Part shown: piece by piece, positions 44,651-63,684 of the stretch
Numbering within the stretch: the stretch's first letter is position 1
Layout: the number at the start of each line of letters is the position of its first letter
Assembly (NCBI GenBank): GCA_964036295.1
Contig: OZ038469.1
Location: 4,108,067 to 4,172,066 of the forward strand
Reading direction: 5' to 3'
Source of the DNA: Plumapathes pennacea
Lineage: Eukaryota; Cnidaria; Anthozoa; Antipatharia; Myriopathidae
DNA length: 64,000 bases
The notes under the pieces: model-generated
What the model was told of the DNA's origin: nothing
What the model saw: only the letters and a program-made list of their open reading frames with translations
The model's database searches: none
Program-made: the position numbers and the translations under genes

Positions 44651-47600
44651 TTATGATATTAATGGACATTCCCAGTAATGTATGAAACATTTCATTTTTC
44701 CTCCTCCGTCTTTCATTATATCCGACTGCCCTGCACATCTACACTTGTAGAACGTCTTTCCTGCATATTTTCCTGATTTAACAATCCCACTGCTCAGTCT
44801 GTATTCTTTTGCATCGTCCGTGGAACACGTTGCTCCAACAATTCTTGTGCCCTGTATGGTAGAAATAATGATATATATAGAGAGAGTATGATCTGCAGCG
44901 TACTTTACTGCTCTGTGAACGTTGAACCATTATTTAAGGCATCGTCATAAATGCATTAATCAAAAACGATAAGTCAGAAAACGTTGCTAAAGTTGGTAGA
45001 AGCATGATTTTCTTTAAATTAATCATTTTAACCATAATAGCGTATAATATAGAGTGTGGTATATATTGTTTTCGCCAAAGCTGCTCAAGGTGATTATGTA
45101 AGTAGCGACTGTCGTGACGCTAGTTTGAATAAAGTAACTTATCTTGCCAAATTCTTACTCGTAAATCGGAGAACCAAGAACTGAACAGTTTCAGCGAAAT
45201 ATTTAAGAAATATATTACGCGTTTCCGTGTAATACAGCCTCACCTAAATACATGGGAGGTTGGGAGAACACGAGAGTAGCGCAGGGAAACCACGAAGCCG
45301 CCGATAAGATAATTAGTCACTAAAATGCATCACTTATCACATCAGCGTGTCATATACTCTCATCTCACAAGGTTATTTAGCCAATCAGGACGCGCGTATA
45401 GTATCATAGTTAATTTATAAATATGATTGACTACGTTACAAACCCTGTTATGTCCTAGATAGGAGAATACTCACACTTGATTCCACGGCAATTACATCAG
45501 CTATCACAGCAGGACCTGAGCTCGTTCCAGAGCTTTTCGTGAACTTGTAATGACACTGACTAATATTCCCAGCTCCCTTTGGTCCGGAAGGACCGGCGGG
45601 ACCCTGGGAACCATTCAGGCCTTGTGATCCATTGTAACCAGGAGGCCCTATTGGACCCGGCATCTTTGATACGGTCTCCACCTGTAAGAATTACGAGTTG
45701 ATTAACAAGGTCTCGGAAAGCGTGGATACGTGTTTCTTGGTTTGTGGAATCCGTGCATTAATTTGTTGGAGGTACCATTGCGCCCGGTTGTAATGCTTTT
45801 ATCCACTTTCACTCAATTTTACTTCCGGTGATATTCAATTCGTGGCTTAAATATTTCAGTTTATTTTATCGGACGGCTGCATTTGTTCCAGTCACAGTGG
45901 ACACTTAATTTGAAATTGTACAATTTAACATGAAATACGATAATCGCAGATACCCCCTCGCCCTGGCATTGATTGGACTATTACTTTGGTAGCTTAACAA
46001 GAACATCCTTTTACCGAAACTTTGACGCAATAATTTCTTCGAAGTCAAGTGCTGCATGTAAAGAAGGGACAAAAAGAATGGCGTGTGTTATATTTTTGCG
46101 TTGTGAAGAAAATAATCCATTGCGTGACGCCGTATGTGATTTCTCACGTTCAACCAAATGAATTCATACAGTCTACCGGCACATTTTCCAGCATTTATTA
46201 ATATTTGAGAAGTTGGTCGCGCAATCAGCCGTAGTATGAGGAAAAAAAAGGGGACACTGACTTTCCAGTTTTGAATTCATAGGCAGTACAAATAAAGAGG
46301 CTTCCTGTGCGACTTTCTTTTTTTCTTTTTTTACTCTGAACTACGTGCACTGGACTCAGGCATGAATTCTTAATGAGCTCAAATTGTTTTGTATACCCGC
46401 TCAAAACAGCATGATTTCTCCCAGAATCAAATGAAAACATAAAGGGTTTACTTCGAATCTAGTCATACTTCAAAGGGCTTGTGAACGATTTCGTTGCAAT
46501 CACCGCGTGTCAGATCACAACATTTCTCGAATAAGCAGCCGGTTACAGTTCCATTAGACCTTGAAAGTAAAAATACGACATCTGACTAAATCATTCAAGA
46601 ACCCAAGTTCCGATTGCAGTAACCGAATACGCTATCCAAAACTGGAACCTGGAGGCGAATAAAAAACAATACTTCGAGAGAAAATGATCAGCGTGCAGAT
46701 TATAATATTTTCTTAAAGCGAGCGAGTCACAAGATACGGGATAGAATATAAACGTACTCGCAATTTGTCACGGTGATTGTTCGATTAACCTGAAAGTCGT
46801 AGTGTTAGTTCCTTTCCAGAAAATGAAGCAAAACCCCAAACATCAGTCGTTTAAGTTATTCTTCAGTGAATTCGAAATATAGAGCAGCCCTCATACAGTA
46901 CGCGAAACTTCCACTTTCCATTGCATTATTTAGTGCCGAGCGGCGCGTCTTGTCAAAACTTGGATTCTGTATAAATTACAATCCTGTTATTGCCAAACGG
47001 TGAAATTTGCCACAGCGATTGTTGATTTCCACCGATTATATTTTGCTGATCCTTTCTGAATGCTTAGTGGATGCTTAGTAACCGCGCTTGGAGGTCGTAC
47101 GCTGGACTGACTGACTGACACCCGAACCTTAAATTTCGAGATAGCGATCCACTCGGAGTCTCCAGAAAACGCGATTCCTACGACATTAGCGTCGTGATTA
47201 TTACCCTCGCGGAGCTCGGGGATTACAATGTTTTCACGTCACTTGGTCAGCATTCATCATCATCACTCTCTAGTAACCCCAGGTTGATTTTCATCTCGTG
47301 TGCAAACTCATGTTATAGACATTATGTTGAACTTATGCTTGAGTATCGATAGGAAGTCTTGAGGTTCTTGCGGCCAAGTATTGAGGTGTTGTAAAGCGTC
47401 GCACGAGTATACTAGTTTCCGAAAGAAACGAGTATCTCAAGCGATAAAAACAATAAAATATTGCTCTAATTATCTAATACACCCCAAACCAGTCCCAACC
47501 CTGAATCCTAAGCGCACATACTCAAACTTTTACAAATTTCACACTGACAAGACCGATGGTATAGAAAAAAATATATATATTACATAACAACCATGCCCAA

Positions 47601-50600
47601 ACTAAAAATTAGGTAACCATAAGGCGTATAAAAACGTGTTCCTGCGGGGGCATTCTAAAAATACAGTGTAAACGTCGGTCTGAGAAATGTTAAATGTTTT
47701 CGACGTGGTTCTTTAAGTAATTTACCCCCATTTGTCGAGCATTCTTCTAAACGCTACAATCTCTAAAGGGATTGTGGTAACGAAGAAAACAGTGATGCAT
47801 ATAATGGAGCAACCGGTCGAGCGTAAACCGTTATGTCGTACTAACAACTTACCTGATTGGTCAATGTTGCATTAACGGACGCCAATCTGTCCAAAATTGT
47901 TTGATCAGAATCTTGCATCTTCTGTTCTGTAACGTTTAACTGCAACAATACAAGTCTCGTAAGAACTGGACTGGGAGCCAGCAACACTCACTCTCTTTAG
48001 AAGTCCCTTGAGTAACACACTAAAAAAACGTATAGGCCTATGATGAGCAGTAAAGATCATTTAGAAAGACAAAATTAGAGCTGTGTCAAATTTGATAACG
48101 TACTTTTTTTTATGTCAGAAACACAAAAGGATGCCTGCTGAAAAGCATGGTGCTGGTTCTATTTTGAATAAAAATTCTAGGGCCATAAATGTTAAGCTAA
48201 TGTTATACTAAGTTATACGGAGTGTAATTTACACCAATTAGTACTTTCATCCACGTTAAAGTACATGCTGCACTATTCTTTACTATGTGGTATTTAATTA
48301 AATACCATCAGTGTGTCCGATCTTTTGTAAATTTTCGTCAGATTTTAAAAAGTCCTTTAGCAGTTTAGTATAATCTAATGGTCCAACTGGAAAAATTTAG
48401 ATGTATCTGATAAGGTTTATTAGTAACAAATAAATCAGCTTCAAGCGTGCCGAGAGCACTCAAGAAGTGAGGAAAAACCTCCTCCCTACACTTCTTTCGT
48501 GCTCTCGTCACTTGCTGCATGCTTTATTTCTGAACGGAGCACGCTTGAAGCTGGTTTATTTGTTAATTAAACTTTTTACTTTTCAGTAATCTCAGGCATT
48601 CGCCGGACAGTATATTCCAAACAAGTTCTGGTTTTCTATACAGTTCTACTGAATTGAAAGAAAGAAGGCATTCTTGTTTATCTATATATTAACGTTCCGC
48701 CCAAAAGCCAATCTTTGATGAATACCCTGGCAAAAATATTGCCTACTTTTTAGTTCATATCTTTTTTGCAACCATTTCAAAAGAGTCATGTTATGCCCTA
48801 TTTACATTAAAGGACACCTCCTAGAAAGGTCACCCTTTTTCTATTGGAATTCCTTGATAAGTAGGGCCACCATAGGAGGAGGGTTACTTTATTTCCTTGC
48901 TAGGTTAACCCTCCCGGCAGGGACAACTTTTGGCATGTAAACGCTCGAGGTAGGGTTACCATACCAGGGGGGTTACTATCTCAAATCTCGCGACCGCGCG
49001 GTGCATTTCAGACTCTTGGCGAGATAGCCCTAGGGATAGCGCTTGGCATGTAAAGGGGGGGGGGGGGGGTATCTTTTGACCCTTTTAGGAGAGTGTCCTT
49101 CCAAGGAGGGTCACCCTCCTTCCAAGTAAACAGGGCCTTAGAGTAAACTTCAAGTGTGTGCGAAGCTTTTACCTTATCAGACATTGTGCCAAGCGATGAC
49201 GTCAGATCCTTGATGTTGTTCCACACGATAGAGAATCGAACTTTTGTCTAGTGACCAAAAGTAAGGCATTACCTTATTTTCACTGGCTTAATTTAACAAG
49301 ATTGATTTTGATTTAGCTGGTCGGCCAAGAAATCAATCAAATGGCGACTGCCGGTTTTGCTCGAGCTGTGGAGCACGCGCTTTCTGAGTTCCCGAGAAAG
49401 TCGCTTGCCGATTTCAGGTGGAGTTCAGCTCCAGTTGAAATAGAGAAACCTCTAGCAATCTTCATGAAGATTGCTAGAGGTTTCTCTATTTCAACTGCTG
49501 ATATAATTCAACAAAACTTTATAAAAACATATATTTTGAACAGACTTTTTATAAATCCATTTTTATCATATGATGATAAATGCTGTCAAGTATGTTAAAA
49601 TAGAAGTGTTTATGTAAAGCCTTCTCACAATGATTCTTCTTCCAACATGACATTTCCACAGTATATAAGCGTCTAAATAGCAATACACTAGAAAAAGAAC
49701 ATAAATAAAAAAATGCAAAAAATAAAAATAAGCACTTATATAGTTTCACCTCTTCCTTGCTCTTCTTAAATTGGCTCCATTGTCTTTTTATTTCCTGTGC
49801 CTGTAGTAGCAAACCGAAGAGATTATACGAAGAAGTAGCATAGTGGTGCCATATTGTATACCATTCAATCATCTCGGGAAATTTGATAAGGCTACGTTTA
49901 CACTGTACCGGATAGCTTTCCGTAGAGTCGCAAAAACGTATCGGATAGGCCTTCCGTTTACATGGATACGCTGTTTTCGAAGCGATTTTTGAAACGGAGG
50001 CATATGTCTGTTGCTCTGCTCCGCTTCTGAAAGTGGTACGGACCCATATCGGATAGGAAAACGCTCCGATTGCATTGATTGATTGTGACAAAGCTGTTCC
50101 GGGTGGCCTTGTGTTTACACTGTAACGGATAGGTTTTTCGGCCAAAGTCACTCCGGACCGATCTTTTCGTGTTTACACTGTACCGGATAGGTTTTCGCAA
50201 CGGCTCAAAATCCTATCCGGTATAGTGTAAACGTAGCCTAAATTTACCAACAACTCCTGGAGAGCAGACACATTGCCCTTCAAGTCCTGATCATTTTTCG
50301 CGCTTCTTTCTGAAATGCAACGGGTAAATCAGCTTGTTAGTTAAAGTTCTCTTCTTGTTCTCTATAGGCAGATATATCTATTAAAGCATGTCTGATATTC
50401 AACATCCATCAATTTACTCTTTTGTTGACATTAAATATACTTTTATACGTAATCTATATGGTTGGGGCGGTTGGGATATGATTTTGCGTGTACTTCTAAA
50501 GGTTAAAATGTCAGCTAGTTTTAAATATCTAGTGATTATATTCATTTCTAAGTGGTCAGTTGACAGCTGAGTTTAAGACCGACCTTTCTCAGCCTGGACT

Positions 50601-51761
50601 CAATTTAATGACATCAGTTATACCTGAAGGCTATCCTACTGACAAAAAGACGATATTTCATTCGCCTGTATTTTTTCTTGTTGGAATTAAGGAGTGGTTT
50701 TATCAAACACATATTCATTTCTCTACCCTGGCCCAGAGGGGTTACTTTTTTTTTCACAGAGAACGATGAAAATGAACGAAAACCTTTGGAATCCAGGCTA
50801 GGTTTTTTCTTTCCAACTATGTCAATCTTCATCTGGTAAAAATACATTATCTATTCTATTTATTCTAGACATAGCATATGTGCCTTCCGTTTCTCTTGAA
50901 TATAAATATCAAGCAGCCGAGCTAAACAAATCCGAAGCACAAGCCAGTCTCTTGCTATATTTACATCTCGCATACTGCGGAAACTTTCAGTTTTGTCAGT
51001 GTTCGTGTTATGCAGTTTTCTAATATCTGTTACAATTAGCTGCGTAAGGATTTTTGCTACTAAAACATAAAAGAAAGAAAGAAAAAAGAAACGGCAAGTA
51101 GTTATCGGATGAATCTTGGTTGTCTTCTTTCATACACCCTTCAGCTGATGCATTTGGAAATTAATCAGATCAGTATTATCAAGTCGATCTTTTTATGTTT
51201 TCTCTTTCTGTAAGCCAGTGTTTTCATTATGCGCCATAATTCCCCCTTCTTTGCTTCCGTTTAAATAAGAAAAACACGTCGGCCATATTGATTCCAATCG
51301 GTCAATCAATGCTTTCCATTAGATAACTACAACACATCGGCCATTATATCGATTCAATCAATCAACGCGTCACCCTTACCTTCACAGTCCCGCGAAGTGT
51401 TCGGGTTTGCAGTCATTACTGTGATGACGGCCAGCGCTGAAAGAACCAGTGCCAAGATGACAAAGAAAATCGCGACCATCGCTAAAATCACAACGCACTT
51501 CGATGAGAGACGCACTGTATAAGCAGCCCCATCAGAAAAACCAGATGTTTCCACCTTTTTACTGCTTTCGACAGAACTGTAAAGTTGACTTTTCTTGGTA
51601 TGTCTGTTTCTTGTCTTTGAAGTCAACTCGACTTGAGATCCTTGCTGAGATTCTTCTTGGTGCTCAATGTCAAGCTTTCGTTCTTTCAGCTGAATTTCTT
51701 CGTATTCTTTGTCAGGTGAAGTGATGTTGACGTACGGAGAGGTTTCTTGAACGACTTCCAT
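44651..51761 (-). CDS. G7: divergent collagen-like type II membrane protein, 6 exons, 337 aa
   Basis: Exons: 51380-51761, 50248-50309, 49173-49247, 47853-47939, 45475-45681, 44651-44851 (382, 62, 75, 87, 207, 201 nt; 338 codons with stop). The tail has EYEEIQL, lacks the LCCKK motif and has an extra basic stretch (RNRHTKKS). The helix spans about residues 88-115. The coiled-coil exon is nine bases shorter than elsewhere, keeping frame. The 75-nt exon (NNIKDLTSSLGTMSDK) is found only here and is the least certain, though its phase fits. The 87-nt exon reads LNVTEQKMQDSDQTILDRL. Ten Gly-X-Y triplets, then GNISQCHYKF. The C-terminal domain has GATCST, YKCRC, MKC and HYWECPLIS. Its flanks are not part of the A/B unit, so it may represent an older member. 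Confidence 0.8.
45924..48330. repeat. Duplicated intron block (G7 side), paired with 31060-33110
   Basis: Near-identical to the G5 block, and contains the 87-nt exon (47853-47939) in the part missing from G5. The short plus-strand frame at 45973-46161 appears in both blocks only because the DNA is copied. Confidence 0.8.
48424..48563. mobile_element. Palindromic MITE in G7 intron
   Basis: AACAAATAAATCAGCTTCAA and its complement near 48536-48561 form the outer arms. The inner arms pair GAGAGCAC with GTGCTCTC. Confidence 0.65.
48795..49136. mobile_element. MITE with GCCCTRTTTAC ends in G7 intron
   Basis: GCCCTATTTAC at the left and GTAAACAGGGC at the right, with paired AGGGTGACC/GGTCACCCT motifs inside. 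It includes a run of G at 49057-49069. Confidence 0.6.
49432..49497. repeat. Perfect 66-bp palindrome without spacer
   Basis: Arms of 33 nt centred between 49464 and 49465 (TTCA/TGAA) are exact reverse complements. A plus-strand frame (49341-49598, starting MATAGFARAVEHAL) crosses it, but half of its sequence is the palindrome and I do not call it coding. Confidence 0.85.
49889..50239. mobile_element. MITE next to a G7 splice donor
   Basis: AGGCTACGTTTACACTGTAC at the left is mirrored by GTATAGTGTAAACGTAGCCT at the right. The inside repeats GTTTACACTGTAACGGATAGG. Its right edge lies eight bases from the 62-nt coiled-coil exon, leaving the donor GTAAAT. The 200-codon minus frame across it is an artefact. 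Confidence 0.75.
50310..51379 (-). other. Intron 1 of G7
   Basis: Not similar to intron 1 of the A or B genes. AAAGAAAGAAAG low-complexity sequence near 51070. No separate gene is seen. Confidence 0.5.
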
Positions 51762-53265
51762 TTTCCAACCTTATACAGCTTGTCCCTGCGTGTCGTGACT
51801 CAACTCGAAACCCCTTGTGGGTGGCCTGATGGTAATTCGCGAAACATGTGTATGGAGAATTATAAAATAACTATGATACTACGCATGTTGTGATTGGCTA
51901 ATTAACCGTGTAAGATGAGAGCATATTAAACGCTGACGTGATACCGTGATGTTTTTTATTCACTAATTATTTTATAAAAGAAATATATAACGCGTTCTCG
52001 TGTAATATAGCCTCATCCAAACACGCTGGAAGATGGGAGAACACTAGAGTTGCGTAGGCATATTAGAAATTATGAGTTTTCAGGAAGCAACTGCTATATA
52101 TCAGGATATTAACCTTTTCTGAACTTCGCATGATCGCAATTAAAATATTATACTAAAGCTACAAATTGCACTTTTCATTCAGTTGTCTGAAGGCGCTTTT
52201 GCACCGCAGAAGAATTGGGTATGGACCCGTCAGAAAAGTGGTACATTTTTTGTCTGTGTAAACGATGCATACAATGATGTTTTGGATTGAGTACGGACCC
52301 ACCTTTTTGCCGTTTTTGGGCCATAGACGCCTATGGCTCCAAACCAAAAGCAAACACGGTCCGTACCCATTTCTTTCTTTTATGTGAGCCCACATTGCAT
52401 TTTAATGAGGTAAATGTCTTAATCACGTGTGTACTGTATTTTTAAATGTATATTAAAATGTGGTGGGCATGGAATTACGGAGGAAGTGCAGGTATTGCTT
52501 GACAAATTATTCTCAGGCATAAAACGGAGCTGCCATATTGTTTGTTCCACTGTACAGGTATGTACAGGATTGTAAGGAGAATCATGAACGTCCTGAGTTT
52601 TTGCCTCCGACAAAGTTGTCTTCCAGTGCTTGTGCATGAATGTTTGGCTCTGATAGCGGTATGCAAAACGTTTTGTTTTTCTTCTGAAAAGAAGCCACCA
52701 ACAGACGAATTGTGGCTTTCTTCTCAAAACGGCTAATAGTGACAGATCATTTCTAGTATTCATCAGTTTGGTCTGAAATTTACTAGACAAGCATAGATCT
52801 GTGCAATTAATTATGGATTTCTTGTGAAACTAATGATTTATGGAGACATAACAAGAAAACTACGCATGATTTGAACCTTTTCTATTTAGAAAGCGTTAAG
52901 TGTTGGTCGATGATCTGCTCTTATTTCTCGCGGCCGGTTGTCTAAGATGTCAAAGATTGCATACAGACATTCTATTTTCTTTGTAGCATTAGAAAGATTT
53001 CCTGAATGTTTCATGCGAGTCTGACATTAAGCCAAAAATGAGCAATTTCCGACTGAAAAATGAAAAGGCTATAGCTTTCTTCTCATAAATGGCCGATTAT
53101 TGGCGAATCAAGATTTCTCTGCCAATATTCATCAGTTTGGCTTTAAATTCACTATGAACAGTTGACAAGCATATATAGGTTTGTGCAACCGTTGGCTTGG
53201 CAAACTACACGTAATGACAAGTATATACCCGAGAAACGGCAAAGTAGAGAGGGTGGAAAAAACCC
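51762..53265. other. Intergenic region between G7 start and G8 end
   Basis: Two diverged direct copies of a stretch containing CATCAGTTTGG(T/C)TNAAATT are at about 52684-52805 and 53075-53190. 52190-52390 repeats GGTACGGACCC-type motifs in both directions. Small open frames (for example 52419-52790 minus, 123 codons) show no family resemblance. Confidence 0.45.
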
Positions 53266-53471
53266 TAGGCCCTGTCCACACGAAATTTTTTTCTCCATAT
53301 CCGCGTTCACACGTATACGGATAAACATTGTTTTTAAAAGTTTTCACTCTGGAGAGCGTTTTCAAAAGTTTCCGTTTATCGTGACCGTATTCACCGGATA
53401 CGTGTGGACGGCCAATCTGCAAAGGAAAGTTTGCGTCTTGGTAGAGAAACGGATACGTGCGAACGTAGCTT
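53266..53471. mobile_element. MITE with CGTGCGAACGTAGCT end
   Basis: It resembles the 49889 element in composition: the right end CGTGCGAACGTAGCTT pairs loosely with the left CTAGGCCCTGTCCACACG, and the inside repeats GTTTATC/GATAAAC and CGGATACGTG. Confidence 0.5.
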
Positions 53472-53564
53472 AAATTTCAACCCTCGCGCTCCGTTAACAG
53501 CAAAATTGGCAGACCCTTCCCAGTGTTTTTGGTTCTGAATGCAAGCTGCATATCACGCTTGAAA

Positions 53565-60204
<6,640 letters not shown>

Positions 60205-60839
60205 TTTCCAAGCTTAGCCACACAACTGTACTTGATGTTCAACTCAATTCAAACTAATACCAATTGTGTGTTAGCGGCACGTTTCAAGGATGAGTGTATT
60301 GTTTTATTACATTCTTTAAATTATTTCGTTGACAACTAAAAACACATATAAAAGTGCTGTGACAAAATGGATAACAATTTTCAATATCATAACGTTTAAT
60401 TGAATAGTTTACGCGATGAACGCACAATAGCGTAGAAAAAGATAAGCTTACTTGTCACATATCTAAACCTTGTTACTTTTTCAATCATTTCAAAATAACA
60501 AGTCGACATGTATTAAATTCAATTAAAAGCCCACATCGCATTAGGACAAGTTTTATTTCTTTTCCACTTAAAATGTCATCGGTCAACTTTTTCCAGTACG
60601 ATTGTATTGTCTCACTTTTACATTATACTTCTGAGGCCAAACAAATCTTCAAAGGTTCCGAATGTTAAACTTGTTCGGGGACAAGACAGGACAATCGAGG
60701 ACAGTATTACAAAAAGTAAACAGGGAGCCGTCATTTTTCCATTAAAATGTCAAATTTGATATGAATCGAGCCTGCATAGATAACTGTAACGTGCTCGCCG
60801 GATCAAATGTGAACTTCACTCTTCATTAGCTATTTTACA
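60205..60839 (-). promoter_or_regulatory. Upstream region of G8 and unit spacer
   Basis: Nearly identical to 18748-19394, with the TTAA sites empty. Confidence 0.4.
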
Positions 60840-61209
60840 ATGACGAACAGAACTAACTACTTCCATTCGAATCCGTACATCACGCCACCGAACCCTTACT
60901 ATTATAGGCCAGCTGAAGCAGTGAATGAGTCAGACAACTGGGAGATTCTCCCATCCGTTTAATCCTTCAGTAGAGAGCACGGAATCGGCCAAAAGAGAGT
61001 ACGAGAAATGGTCGAAAGAAGAGGAGCGATACCTAGTAACATTGTGGGCAGACAAACTAGATCAACTAGAAAGTCAGCAAGCAAAGCAGGCATGGGAAAC
61101 AATAGCCAAGGCCCTCATTGAGAAGTTTGGGTATTTCGCGCAAGGCTCCCCAGTGCAAACGAAAAATCAAGTATTTATAACTACGGAGAGAAAATTGATA
61201 GCACATTAA
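60840..61209 (+). pseudogene. Myb/SANT-like fragment (copy 4)
   Basis: Frameshifted as in the other copies. The second frame at 60925-61209 is 94 codons, with LDQLESQQAKQAWETI kept. Confidence 0.5.
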
Positions 61210-62453
61210 TTTATAACCCCGGTTGCCACCTTCGCGAGACACTTTTCAATTGACTTGAAATTTGCAAACGACAAGAGAAGGACGAAGTAAATGCGCCTGG
61301 CGATTTTATACACTATATGGTCGCATTAAAGTGCTTTCTATGTGTTCATCCGATTAATCTGAGCAATTGTAATGTACAGAAGTCAAAATCGGTTTTAACC
61401 CAGAACTTACTAAATGTATCCGTTTAACTTCGTATCTTCGAAACATCGCCAAAAAATACATGTCATCACTAACACAGTCTAATAATTACTTTGTAGGCAA
61501 ATAACCGGGGTACCGTGCAGTGTGCACGACCGCTGGCACAATTCAAGCTCATCATGAGACGAGTTACATGATATGAACGCTAAGGACCGCAAATATTTTA
61601 CCGCCACAGGCGACAGACAACTCTAAAGCATGTCAGCGATTAATATAGATCCTAGACATACGACTACAGCCCTTAGTATGTCAATATCTTATGCCAAAAC
61701 ATCTCTTTCTGTTGTTCAGCTAAACGTGGTCTTTATAAACTGACCACATTCCATGTTCTTAAAATGCAATTTAACTTTGGCTATTAAACACTGACTTACG
61801 AACTCCGTCTAAATTTCAATTTAGCGATAAACCAGCTTTGAGTGAAGTAAACACTTTGTTTACAACATCGGCCCGTTTTCTACCGAGATTCATTCAAAAA
61901 AAAAAGAAAAGAAAGGTGATTTGATACACAGGACGTAGATCTATTACTTCACATGAAGTGTTTGTTGATCAATAAGCTGCTTGGCCGTTCTGATTGTATT
62001 CAACTATTTTATGATTATGAATAACTGGGTCAGTCAACTTTGCCATTTCATTGAACTTCATAGAAATAATATTGTATTCGCTAAGCTATCTTTAAATCGA
62101 ATTCTTTTTGACGGTTTTCAGTACAAAAAAACTATCCGCTCTTATTAGGGTGCGTGACTTTCCTGCTGATAATCTACGAACATTCTAAGCCACTCTAGTC
62201 CTGTGGGGTAAAATGATGCAGTGGAGAGGGATTTGTCTGACTGAGCCAGTTTACTGTAACTCATGCGTACATTCCGTTAGCCCCCTGGCAGCATACCCAC
62301 AAGCCGCTCCCGTCCGGCAAAGTAAACAGGGAGCTGCTCGTGGGTCTGCTAATATTTCCGCGGAGACATGCAATGTTTCACATAACAGCTAGCTTCTTTC
62401 AAGTTATCAAACCTGTTTCATTGCTGGAGGCTTATCATATTTATCTCCTAAAT
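61210..62453. other. Spacer of copy 4, no gene seen
   Basis: Counterpart of 4595-5850; closest to copy 2 in the first part (GATTAATATAGATCCTAGAC, near 61639). Confidence 0.5.
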
Positions 62454-63009
62454 ATAAGTGAAATATCCAATAACACACTTTCACTTACAAAGATGAACAC
62501 TTTTTCCTTATTTATTTAAATACCACAATTGTACAGTAGAACCCCACGCTATCTCGAACTCGGTTATTTCGAACTCCCCAGATTATAAGTGAAATATCCA
62601 ATAACACACTTTCACTTACAAAGGTGAACGCTCAAATATGTTTAAATGAAAGATGAACAATTTTTCCTTATTTATTTAAATACCACCAGTTGTACAGTAG
62701 AACTCGGTTATTTCGAACTCCCCAGATTATAAGTGAAATATCCAATAACTTTCACTTACAAAGGTGAACGCTCAAATATGTTTAAATAAAAGATGAACAA
62801 TTTTTCCTTATTTATTTAAATACCACCAGTTGTACAGTAGAACTCGGTTATTTCGAACTCCCCGCTATCTCGAACAGAATCCAATTTCCCTCACAAATGA
62901 ACTTGGTAGAAATTTCCCTCTGGTAGAACCCCGCTACTCCAATCCCCCACTGTCTCGAGCTATATTCTTGCTTCCCTTGAGAGTTCGATATAGCGGCCGG
63001 GTTCTACTG
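62454..63009. repeat. Composite TA-flanked MITE (copy 4)
   Basis: Same structure and length as 5851-6406. Confidence 0.65.
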
Positions 63010-63474
63010 TAGTCCCAAGCCCTAGCTAATTACTTTGTCATTACATATATTTAGCAGCTAACTATTTCCTAACTGATTACTAACATTTTACTGGTTCTTC
63101 AGGGTATACTTATGAGGAAAATTAGATACTGCAAGAGCCATCTTGAATTGTTTCGATTCAATAAAGTGTATAAGTGATAATTGTAAAGAAAAATAGCCAT
63201 CATGAAAATCAAACTAGAGTTGTTGTTGTTGTTGTTGTTGTTGTTGTGTCTCACAATCAAGTGACCCCCAATAAAAATAGAACATATATCAAATATTAAT
63301 CAACAAATCAAAACAAACAAAAACAAACAAATAATAAAAAAACAAAAGCTTCAGATTCCCCATCTCTAAGACCAGAAGAAAACTGAGTGTTTCTAGTTGA
63401 ACATAACAGAATGTTTCTAATATTATTACTGAACATAAATTATTATATCTCTTATAGGAGATTCATATACTCAC
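63010..63474. repeat. Spacer with GTT microsatellite (copy 4)
   Basis: GTT run near 63218-63246. No gene is seen. Confidence 0.55.
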
Positions 63475-63684
63475 ACTTGGTTCAATGACAAATATATCCT
63501 GTTGCACATGTGGAGCTGATGTCATTCCAATGGTGTCTTAAAACTCTTCCTGACACTGACTAAAGTTCCCAGCTCCCTCAGGGGAAAGATGAGAGGCAGG
63601 CTCTGGGAAACATTGAAGCCTTCTGTGATTGATTGTTAAAACCAGGAGGCCCTTTAGACCTGGCATCTTTGAAAGGATCTCCAT
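63475..63684 (-). pseudogene. Orphan collagen exon (copy 4)
   Basis: Same decayed exon and same length as copy 1 (210 nt), with the TTCTGTGATTGATTGTTAAA interruption and a stop after SQCQEEF. Confidence 0.7.

Noticed and set aside
49549-50151. Longest open frame of the window, 200 codons, minus strand
   Set aside because: It runs through the MITE at 49889-50239 and AT-rich intron; the translation is low in protein-like features and has no counterpart in paralogous introns.
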